This document shows positions 10,880-19,608 of a DNA stretch of 20,695 bases, piece by piece. The DNA is from Xanthoparmelia taractica. Its lineage: Eukaryota; Ascomycota; Lecanoromycetes; Lecanorales; Parmeliaceae. The DNA is taken from positions 1-20,695 of the forward strand of contig JANQBS010000464.1 in the NCBI GenBank assembly GCA_033085395.1, in the 5' to 3' direction. The notes below the pieces were generated by a model that searched no databases, had not been told where the DNA came from, and saw only the letters and a program-made list of their open reading frames with translations. The translations under genes and the position numbers were made by a program. Each line of letters starts with the position of its first letter. Position 1 is the stretch's first letter.

Positions 10880-11770
10880 GTTTGTCAAAGGTGTTTGCGC
10901 TTTGATTGAGGCGAGATTCTAGTCGCATGAAGGCGACTTGAGTATGACTTCGGAAATGAAAATTGAGTTATCGCCTACATGGCCGCCAGCCCAATTTGAA
11001 TGTATGATGACGACGTCCTGCAGGGAGTGGGAGAAAACGGTAGCCGTTAGTCAGCCAGCCTAACCCGTTTGAGCGGCTTTGTAACAACAACAAATACCCT
11101 GCTTGCATCAGCTACTTGCATTGCGAACTATTACGCTCGGCGCCTTGGATCATTGAGTAGATAGACAATACCAGAGATAAAACTGCCGTTCATACCCACG
11201 AGGAAGGATCCAGGGAAATTTGCGAACAGACTAAGCACATCGTCGAGTTGGCGACATCGCGAAAACTTACACAGATGACAAGGACTGTAACGGAGGAAAC
11301 CATAAACAGATGAGTGACTTCTAGTTTAGACTTCCCAACAAGTACTGATACTGTGTTCGCTGCCATGCTAATGACTGGTGCTGCGACCGAGTATGAGAAT
11401 CCGTCTGTACCCTTCCTTGGGGATCTACCTGATGAACATCGCTATTTGCCACGCCCGATATCATCTAAACTTCCGGGATATGGACTCCCCGACCCTGTTG
11501 GGACATTTGGCAGGCGGATGAGAGCCGAAAGGAAGAAAGACTTAGGTTGAAGAGCACGGCATTGTGCAAATCGGTAGGGACGCTTGCAACCGACGGATAT
11601 TGACAGAAGTTAGTTTCCGAAGCGTGACTGCGAGTTGAACGGGACCGAAAACAAGGAGCTCATCTGCCCACAACGACGGGGAATGTTAGCAGTCACGTGC
11701 GGCATAATTGCGGCCAATCTGATCAGTCTGGTTGAAATAGTATTAGGTTGTAACATTAAAGCAAGATCAG
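10880..11770. other. Intergenic region, no supported gene
   Basis: About 890 bases upstream of the methyltransferase. An open frame at 11314-11550 (+) lacks an ATG at its start and shows no known motif. The segment next to 10880 is presumably the methyltransferase promoter. Confidence 0.5.
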
Positions 11771-12276
11771 CTATGTGCGCAAAACAGCAAAGCAGTCGGT
11801 CAAAACACCCATAGATCTAGCAAGAGACCTTATACATGAAAGCATACCAAGGGCAACATCCTTCGATATACTCGCTTTCTTCTCAAATTCCTCCGCCCTA
11901 GCCTTTGTGGCCATTAAGGACTCCTTTCCTAAACGCGTCCTCAACATAGGCGTTGGTTCCAGTACCTCCCTCACTATGGCCTCTGCTGCTCTTGTAGGGT
12001 CTAGATTCTGCTTCTCCTGCATACTATCGAGGGACAATAAGACATGATCTGCCATGGTTCCTTTGTGGGTTCCCGGGATTTTTCTGGAGTCTCTAGACTA
12101 GACGGATCTACGGATTTCGTTCGCATATCATCGGACCCGGCAATAAAGACGCAAACATTGAAGGAGGCGAGTTCACCGTGTAAGGTTCTGGAGTGTCCTT
12201 CTAGTGCATATGTGGAAGCCGGGTAGAAGCTCTTGACAAGAACTGCGCCGTAGAATGCTACGCTCTGGGCGTTCAC
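11771..12276 (-). other. Two overlapping ORFs, possible broken hypothetical gene
   Basis: Two minus-strand open frames overlap in different registers. One covers 12276-12001 and the other 12055-11771. The second begins with an ATG in a good context (AACCATGGC) and encodes 94 residues with a charged, helix-like stretch, including LMATKARAEEFEKKASI. The first has no ATG at its start and reads through the same point. They could be pieces of one gene joined by a frameshift or unrecognised intron, or chance frames. No domain is recognised. The next gene is a pseudogene close to the mutated compartment, so decay is plausible here as well. Confidence 0.25.
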
Positions 12277-12326
12277 GTTGACACCGGACTTAGTTCTTAA
12301 CAGTTAGGAACCCGTCATTCCCTGAT

Positions 12327-13254
12327 CTACGACGCCCGAGGCAGATCGAGGCTGATAACTCAAGGCGCATTTTTGGGACGATTTTTGCCTGTCATAATAG
12401 CAGCATTGACAGCAAGTGTTTGACTTCCGATATCACATTCCCACGTTAATGGTTGGGGGTATGGATTGTCCATCCGAACCTGCTCAAAGTCTCTTTGCAT
12501 AGCCTCATCTTTCCAGAGCGAGGGCACATTCTTTGCAATTTTCTTCCAGTCAGTGATTTCGACGCCGGAGCCATCATGAATGTGTCCAAAGCAGTGCATA
12601 AGTGGCTTTACTCTGTGAATAGCTTGAAGAAGGTTGTCGCATCCAACATAGCCCTGCGGACATAGGTCTAGAACTCCCTTGGGAGGCCCATGTGTCATGA
12701 CGATAGAGACATCATTCGGAATCGGGTTTGTGGCAGTGGAGGTCCAATTTCCAGCAAGCTGGTGGTGTTTGTTAAATCAATCTTCGTTGGGTTCGTATGC
12801 GAAAGCCCAGTCATCAAAGGCCAGTGTGTACTGGGAGACATATATCTTGAAATGCGATCCTTTCTTCAAGTTGAACGAATGCGTCCCTTCGTGCAGATAA
12901 GTCACTCCTGCTTCGCGAGCGAGAGGCCCTGTCATGGTCTCGATGGCTAGATCATGGTCCTTCGGATCTTCCGGATTGCCCTCGTAATCGCATTGAACCT
13001 CCCAGTATGCTTTGTCGAGCTCTAAGTCGTGATTTCCGGCAATTACAAGCTTTAGTTCAGCTTCGATGCCTCCCAACATACTCAGTGCTTTCAACACCAC
13101 CAACTTGTGTCAGATCGCCACAGTGAAGAAGCACATTGACTTTGAAATTAGGCGGTTGCCACGAAGGCGAACCTTGGACCGTGTCACCGCATTCGGAATT
13201 GTGGGTATCGGACATGACGAGGAACTTGGTCGCAATGGTGGGCTGCCGTGCCAT
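12327..13254 (-). pseudogene. Calcineurin-like metallophosphoesterase, broken
   Basis: The pieces add up to a fungal metallophosphoesterase (Ser/Thr phosphatase superfamily). It starts at the ATG at 13254, with MSDTHN (residues 14-19) and LLHCGDLT. Then come LVIAGNHDLELDK, MTHGPPKG and CFGHIHDGSG, so all metal-binding blocks (DxH, GD, GNHD, H, GHxH) remain. Three lesions are seen. The frame changes between 13090 and 13110, just after GDLTQVGG, with no room for an intron. An in-frame TGA at 12779-12777 interrupts EPNED-stop-FN, where relatives carry Arg (CGA to TGA). A TGA at 12362-12360 interrupts KNAP-stop-VISLDLPRAS, where relatives carry Trp (TGG to TGA). Reading on, the natural end is the TAG at 12329-12327. 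Both stops are C:G-to-T:A transitions, as RIP makes. The family acts on phosphate esters; the substrate is unknown. Confidence 0.83.
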
Positions 13255-13569
13255 GTTAGCGTAAGGATCGTTCAGGTAGTGGCTTCAATGTATGATTCTG
13301 TAGGAATACGTAAATAGCTGTTGTTCAAGTCTTTGACGGCGACACCTTCAATAGATGCCTATGACTATAAGATGTAGAGAGTGGGAATGAAAGAGCAGTG
13401 AAGGAATAGAGTGATGAATTGTTGTAGGGAACTTTTGATTAAGCACTATGTGTGAAAAGACTAAACATGAGTGAAAATTTTTTTTTTTTTTTGCACACAG
13501 TCGGTAGATTTCTTACTCTTGTTTGCAAAACCCTATGCGGGAGCTCGGCCTTGGCGGATTACCTCGTCC
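13255..13569. other. Boundary between normal and AT-rich DNA
   Basis: No gene is seen. It contains the former promoter side of the phosphoesterase pseudogene and a run of 15 T at 13478-13492. From about 13,570 onward the base composition falls to strongly AT-rich. Confidence 0.55.
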
Positions 13570-14079
13570 ATTTTTATCTAAACGATTATCTAAGAAGAGT
13601 AGGAGATAATCGCGATATATAAATATTATAATATTTATTTTAGCTTTCTAATTAGATTAGAATTAAAGCTATTTAATTAACGATATAGTGTAAGCATATA
13701 AAGAGATTCTTTTATTATATTTATAGACTATATTATTATCGCTATAAATTCTTATAAGTATCTTAATTTAAAGAAGTCTTTAGTTAGAAAGAGACGTATA
13801 AATACTATACTAAACGATTTTAATAAGACTTCTTTATTATCTTAAGCTTCGACTCTAAAAGTATAAATATTTATTACGTTTATCTTAAAAATATTTAATT
13901 TAAGATTTATTATAATATCTTATAAGATAACGATATCGTTATTTAGATTAAATAAATCGAAGCTATTTAAGCAATAGCGTTCTAAGTTAATAACTAACTC
14001 TCTTCTTAATCTTATAAAGTTGAGTTCGCTCTTTTTAATCTAGCTATCTAATATTTTAAATAATATATTATTACTAATA

Positions 14080-14351
14080 CGGGTCGGAAAGGTGTGATAT
14101 CTGTTAAATATAGTCGTTTTCAACTTTTTTTTAACTTTTTTTAAAAAATTATATCTTTTTAATCTATTTATAGAATTTTATAATTACATAAGCGTTCGCT
14201 TAAGCTTTTTACGTATTTTAAGAATATAAAAAAATATTATGTAATATATTTATTAAAAACTCAATGGGAGTATGGGATATCCCATACCTTTCGATATGAT
14301 ATTCGAAAAACTAGTCCCATACCATCAGATATACCACACCTTTCCGACCCG
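14080..14351. mobile_element. MITE with ~25-bp terminal inverted repeats and TA target site
   Basis: The left end CGGGTCGGAAAGGTGTG (14080-14096) is repeated exactly in inverse at the right end (14335-14351). Pairing continues with a two-base gap through ATATCTG. Each end is flanked by TA (14078-14079 and 14352-14353), the target duplication of Tc1/mariner-type elements. The 272-bp element has no coding capacity and also holds an 18-bp perfect palindrome (GTATGGGATATCCCATAC, 14270-14287). Its CA and TG content is normal, unlike its surroundings. It would need a transposase supplied elsewhere. Confidence 0.85.
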
Positions 14352-14680
14352 TAATTACTAAATTTTTTAGCTCGCAAATAATATTTAGATATAAGCTTTA
14401 ATTAAATATTTATTAATTAAAGTCTATTATCGATAAGATAATCGAAAAATTTATACTTTTATCGCTCTTTATAGTCTAATTTTACTATTAGAATATAAGT
14501 ATTAATAATTATATAGTCTAATACTTAGTTAGACTTCTATATCGACTCTTAAATTAATTTATAGACGATATATAATAATAAGAAGAATAGAGAGAAAAGA
14601 AGACGTAAGAAGAAGATTTTAAATATTATAAGAGCTTAGAATAATTAGCGATCTCGTTAATAGAAGATATTAGACTATAC

Positions 14681-14770
14681 GAAGTCGTACGAGTGTCTAT
14701 GGAATACGCCGTCTGGGCTTCATATAGGTTTAAATAGGGCGTGCGACTTCTATGAAGCGCAGCACTCGTA
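14681..14770. repeat. Hairpin-rich unmutated island
   Basis: Three inverted pairs lie within 90 bp: TACGAGTG (14688-14695) with CACTCGTA (14763-14770), CTTCATA (14718-14724) with TATGAAG (14751-14757), and GAAGTCG (14681-14687) with CGACTTC (14744-14750). CA and TG dinucleotides are present here but rare on both sides. It may be a very small inverted-repeat insertion; it does not fit a tRNA. Confidence 0.5.
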
Positions 14771-15012
14771 TCTATGAGTTATATTTTTAACTTAATAATA
14801 CAATTGAAAAGCGTTCTTATAGAAGAATAGTAAGAAAATAATTAATACGAAGATAAAAATAAAGCTATTTAAAACTTTTATCGTTTAAAAGAACGTTATT
14901 AATATTAAGTTATATAATAAATAAGAATTAAAGATTATATTATATAAATTTAATATATAGTCGTGTAAGAATAGAAAGCTCTTTAAGTAGATTAATAGAA
15001 CTCGCTTAATTT

Positions 15013-15059
15013 GCATACTAGACTATAAGCTACGTAGTAAGGGCGAGTATCTAGTATGC
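15013..15059. repeat. 10-bp inverted repeat in the AT-rich block
   Basis: GCATACTAGA at 15013-15022 is perfectly complementary to TCTAGTATGC at 15050-15059. The 27-base loop contains the palindrome CTACGTAG. Function unknown; possibly another tiny insertion. Confidence 0.45.
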
Positions 15060-16560
15060 TTGGTAAAAGTCTTAAATACTCGCGAATCTTCTTTGTCTTT
15101 CTTATTTTCTTAGCTATTAATTCACTTAATAATTTAAACGATTATTTTAATATCTACGTTTCTTAATCTCGCTAATTATCTAATTACTACGTAGCTTTAT
15201 TAAAAAGAGATCTTACTATCTTATAATTTTAATAGCTTCGTTCGCACGAAGCTATTTAATTAACTATAATAAGTAACTCGCGAGTCGATTCTATTAATTT
15301 ACGAAATAAAAATATCTTATTATTAATTATTAGCGACGTTTTTAAATAAGCGAGCGAAGATATAATTATAAAGACGACTCTCGTTAAAATACGTGTACTT
15401 CGCAATTAAATTATTAAGATATTAATTATATATTAAAGTGAATTTAATTAATACTATCAACGAGAATAATAATCGCTAGAGTATTATACTTAATAACTCT
15501 ATATTCGCTAACGAAGATTCTCGTCTCGTAGATTTAATATAAATTTAATATTTTAGATTTTTAAAACTCAAAGCTAAGAAATAATTAATTATCGAAAAGT
15601 TGAAGTTAATCGAAATATAGAATATATAAAAATATCGTCGCGAGTATAGCGATAATTACTATTACAATGCGAGTCGCAAGAAGATAAATGTTATTAAAGT
15701 ATTTAACACGTAATATCTTAATAATTATAACTCGGCGATTATATTTATTCGAGATTACGAGAATTATATTGTCTTGATATCTCGTATTGACTTTCGAACG
15801 AATAAAGAAAAAACTCGCTAATCTTCTATTCTTTTAATTAATACTAAGAAATAAATTTAAAAAAATATATAAGATATTATATTAGGTGATATCGAAGAAT
15901 TTATCTAAAAGAAGTATAAGAAATAATATTTAAATTAAGTTCGTAATCTAATTATTAAGTTTTAAAATATAAGTCGTTAATTAATTAAAGCGATTATAAG
16001 AGACTCGTAATTAATTATAAGCTTTAATAATTATCTTATTACGCTATAATCATAGTAAGATCGTTATATAATCGATATAAAATTTATAAAAATTCTATAA
16101 GATAAAGTAATAGAGGAAATTTCTCTAAAAATAATAAAGAAAATAACTTAATCTATTATTTATATCGTATTATTATAGTAGTATTAGAATATAGAATAAA
16201 GAATATAAAGAATAAAAGAATTATTTACTTTAGATAAGACTCGTATTAATAATAAAATAAATAATTAGAAGAATAATAATTAATAATATATAAAGTCTAA
16301 GAGATAATATATTAAGAATTAAAAGAATTAAAAGAAGAGTTTATTCTCTTCGACGTTATAAGTTTAAAAGTTTACGCGAATTAAACTCGAAGATAACGAC
16401 TTTAATATTAAGTATAGAAGATCTCTTTTTAAGATTTAATACTTTAATTATAAATAAATAAAATATTATAAGAATTTATATAAATAATTAAATTATATTA
16501 TAAATAATAAAATACGTAATTAAAACTTTAATAAGAGAAAAGATAAAGTCTAATGCTTAT

Positions 16561-16860
16561 CGCTATCTATCTACTAGAGTCAAATAACTTTAAGTTAAAA
16601 CCATCTCCAGGCTACTAAAAATCGACCTAAAACTATTTAACTTTTAAATTCAAATGGTTTTAGGTACGAATCCTGAAAAAATTTTTTCTAAAGAGTACAT
16701 TTTATAGACCTCGCTCTGGGCTAAATTTTGGTGTTTAGCTGACTAAGATCGGTAAATAGAATATAAAGTTATAAATTATTCAAATAAATTCAAAAAACGT
16801 GCCAAGACCAGGGTGCGGGTACTCCCGAAGAGGTCTTGGCACGAAGCCCCATTCTATTCC
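16561..16860. repeat. Less-mutated segment with nested hairpins
   Basis: CA/TG content returns to normal here. CGTGCCAAGACC (16798-16809) pairs perfectly with GGTCTTGGCACG (16832-16843), and inside the loop CGGG (16816-16819) pairs with CCCG (16824-16827) around TACT. A second inverted pair, ACCTAAAAC (16625-16633) with GTTTTAGGT (16657-16665), lies upstream. No clear terminal repeats or target duplication were found, so calling it a transposon is inference. Confidence 0.5.
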
Positions 16861-16897
16861 TCGGGCTATATATGTAATACAATATAGATCTACACAA

Positions 16898-17175
16898 AAA
16901 AGCTAGTTATTTAGACTTATATTAATAATAGAAATTTCGAATTTTTTAAATCGGACTAGATTTAAGCTAGTTAGTATTAGATGGAAATTCTACGATTTAG
17001 AGTTAGTTGCGAGTTAAATTTAGACATGTAGATATTAAATATAATTCAAATCTATAAAAAAAAGTTAATTATTTACTTTATTTTTATTTATAGGATTTTG
17101 GAATTTCCTAAATCGGACTAGAATTGAGCTAGTTAGTATTAAGTTAAATTCTTAAGACTTAGAGATAGTAATCAT
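16898..17175. repeat. Direct repeat of ~162-bp period, two diverged copies
   Basis: The best-conserved 32-bp core occurs at 16948-16979 and 17110-17141 with only a few differences (AAATCGGACTAGA then AGCTAGTTAGTATTA in both). Weaker similarity extends on both sides over roughly 110 bp per copy. No coding potential is seen. It lies just upstream of the helicase-family pseudogene and could be part of its promoter region or of a subtelomeric repeat. Confidence 0.6.
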
Positions 17176-17971
17176 ATAAATTAGAATTTTAACAAGGCTC
17201 GCTAAGTCCGATCTATCTCATAAACTCCGAACCTCGGTATCTACTTTACGACTAACGAATTAGCCGCGTTTCAATCTTTTCGTATATCTCTTCTTCTTTC
17301 TTTCTTAATAATTCTTCAACAATTAACACATCTATACTCGATATAATCTAATCCACTATATCGGATATTCTCTTTCACCCTAAATGAATTACGTTATCGT
17401 TCATCAAGAGACTGATCTATTGATCTGCAAAAAGTGTAAATTCGCTCTAATTCCATCTCGAATCAATTCACATTTCTCGGGTCTACCCCATAGACTCAAA
17501 CCTCATATTCGGAATCAAATTGAGATCGATATATCTCATATTAATGGTCTAGTCAATAGTCATCAAGAGATCAAGTCTAGAGTCGAAAGATTTATCGAGA
17601 GTATCTATAATATTAATCCTCTTTCTAAACTAGCTATTTATTCAGACGGATTAGCGTGCTCTTATTATTCTTATGTTTCACGTTCTATTTCTCCTATTAA
17701 GAAACATCTAAAAGACGTTCATAATTGAGAGAATCCTCGCAAGACTGATAATAAAAAAAAAAATTCGAAAAAGATCCCTGGGATATTAACGTCTCATGTC
17801 AACGATTCTTTCAATTCGATCCTGAAGCCGAGTATTTTAGGGTTAATTCTATTAGGGCTAGCCCTATTAGAATCCATACGAGACCTAGAGTTGAAACTTC
17901 TCGAGAGAGTTCTTCGAATTCTTCTTTAGACGAGAATAACGATCCTAATAGATTAAGATCTATTTCTCAAG

Positions 17972-18586
17972 GTATAGATTCTCTTTTTATTATATTATTA
18001 GCATTTTTTCGATTTTAATCCTAACTCTATCTCTATTTTATTTTAAAGATAGCTTCTAATTCTATTATAGACTCTCAAAATCGAAAGAGATCTTGAAATA
18101 TACTCGAATCTTCTCCTCAAGATATATATCTCCTTTCTTAATAATATATAATATATCTATCGTTATTATTATTATAGAAGTTTTTATATTAACTATAGTA
18201 TAGACTCTAGAAATCGAAAGAGATCTCGAGACTCGAGAGCTAGTCAACTCGAATCTATTTCCCAAGGTATATATCTACTTTCTTATACTTATTATTATTA
18301 GTTTCTTTTTATTATCTTCTATTTATGATATATATTCTATTTATTAATTATTTAGTAGGATCTAGACAACTAAATAGAACCCAAACTAGACTCGAAAGAT
18401 CTAATAGTACTAGATCTATTCCCCAAGGTATATATCTTATTTCTTATACTCATTATTATAAAATCTCTTTATTATCTTCTTCTATACTAAGTATTCTATT
18501 TATTAGTTATTATATAGGACCTAGACAACTGGAGAGAACCCGGACTGGACCCGAGAGATCAGATCTTACTAGACCTATTTCCCAAG
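17972..18586 (+). repeat. Tandem exon-plus-intron cassettes, four units
   Basis: Four intron-exon units follow one another. Introns: 17972-18070, 18122-18203, 18267-18358 and 18428-18517 (82-99 nt); a fifth starts at 18587 and ends at 18647 or 18664. Exons: 18071-18121 (51 nt), 18204-18266 (63), 18359-18427 (69) and 18518-18586 (69). All exon lengths are multiples of three, and every junction is phase 1 (CAA G|GTATAT...TAG|GA or AC), so units can be added without changing the frame. The last two exons encode closely similar 23-residue repeats beginning GSRQLNRTQT and GPRQLERTRT and ending in IPQ or ISQ. The last two complete introns are also alike. The second intron has AT instead of GT at its start. 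Confidence 0.7.
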
Positions 18587-19572
18587 GTATATACTCACTT
18601 TTATCTTATGTTATAATAAAAATAGTCACTAAATAACTATATTATAGTCCCTTAATATCTACAGAGATACTGGGCTCGAGTGGACACGAACTTTCAAAGT
18701 TCTCGAATTTCTTAAATTTAAAAAATCACGAAAGGCCACTATGACGACCTTAGTCCATGGCTAGAACGAACCGGCTGGCTCGATATATTAGATGGATTTA
18801 ATAGATCTACTCTAATAGGCCTAGTCTCGGACCCTAATTCGCTGATTTTGAGAATTCTTTGAAGTTCTTTCGATCTTCTCGCTCAATATAGTCAATCAAT
18901 CATTGAGACTATAGGATGCTTTGGACGATTCGAGGCTGTTCGAATGGAGAAAGGCCAATATCGAGGAAAACCACTACGTTAATATCAAGATATTAGTCGA
19001 ATATCTGAATATTCCAAGCCGTGGAAACAAATTCTCGTCTTTTTCCTTCGAACCCAAGAAGATCTAGATCTAATTGGGACTAGTGGGCCAATATATCAAT
19101 TCACTGATACTCAAAAACGAACGTTCAATCAACTCTATCGACTACTATCTCGATTTGATAGTTGGAAAGACTACGAAAGTTCTATTCCAGACTATCAACG
19201 ATCTACGAATTATTAATCTTCCTTCAATAACATTGATATCGATAATAAGAATACATCTGAGATTAATGATGACTTAGATAGCCCTAGCCATAATTCACAA
19301 TCTAGGATTCGAGGTAGAAAAGACTCGACTTTCTACGAACTTCCCCGACTTCAAAAATTCTTATTGAATTTTTGTATATTATTAATTGATCAACAAGTGG
19401 ATACTCATGAGAATAAATGTTCATTTCTTATAGGGCTAGCTCTATTAGGGGTCAAAGAGAATGGGTGGCATGGTGTTGATTCATTCCCATCGAAACTCTC
19501 GTCGATATTAAAGATATCTCAATTTTTCGTTATTCGATACGCCTATAAGTCACTTGACAGGCCTATTCCTAC

Positions 19573-19608
19573 GGAGAACGACTCGGAGAATGATTCGGAG
19601 AACGATTC
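19573..19608 (+). repeat. Three 12-bp repeats encoding Glu-Asn-Asp-Ser
   Basis: GAGAACGACTCG, GAGAATGATTCG and GAGAACGATTCA follow directly and encode ENDS three times within the helicase-family pseudogene. This is an acidic low-complexity insertion between conserved blocks, typical of slippage growth. Confidence 0.7.

Larger units (their letters stand above)
13570..16560. other. AT-rich RIP-mutated block (degenerate repeats)
   Basis: This stretch is strongly AT-rich, dense in TA dinucleotides and nearly free of CA and TG, while CG remains in places (for example 13,620-13,800). That is the dinucleotide signature of RIP acting on CpA on both strands. No open frame of significance exists on either strand. 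The source was presumably a transposable element, because RIP acts on duplicated DNA; one possible coding relic is the zinc-knuckle ghost at 16440-16481. Islands of normal composition at 14080-14351, 14681-14770 and 15013-15059 interrupt it. Confidence 0.85.

Noticed and set aside
11314..11550. Plus-strand 78-codon frame
   Set aside because: Begins with GTG, not ATG, and no domain or splice partner is visible.
14681..14770. tRNA or tRNA-like gene suggested by an 8-bp outer stem about 70 bp apart
   Set aside because: No A-box or B-box, no T-loop sequence, and the inner stems cross instead of forming a cloverleaf.
17972..18586. Regularly spaced repeats considered as a CRISPR-like array
   Set aside because: Units are about 145-161 bp, the repeats include coding exons and introns with splice signals, and the context is fungal.
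18325..18636. 103-codon plus-strand frame as an independent gene
   Set aside because: It reads through two introns of the cassette array; its protein-like part is just the two duplicated exons.
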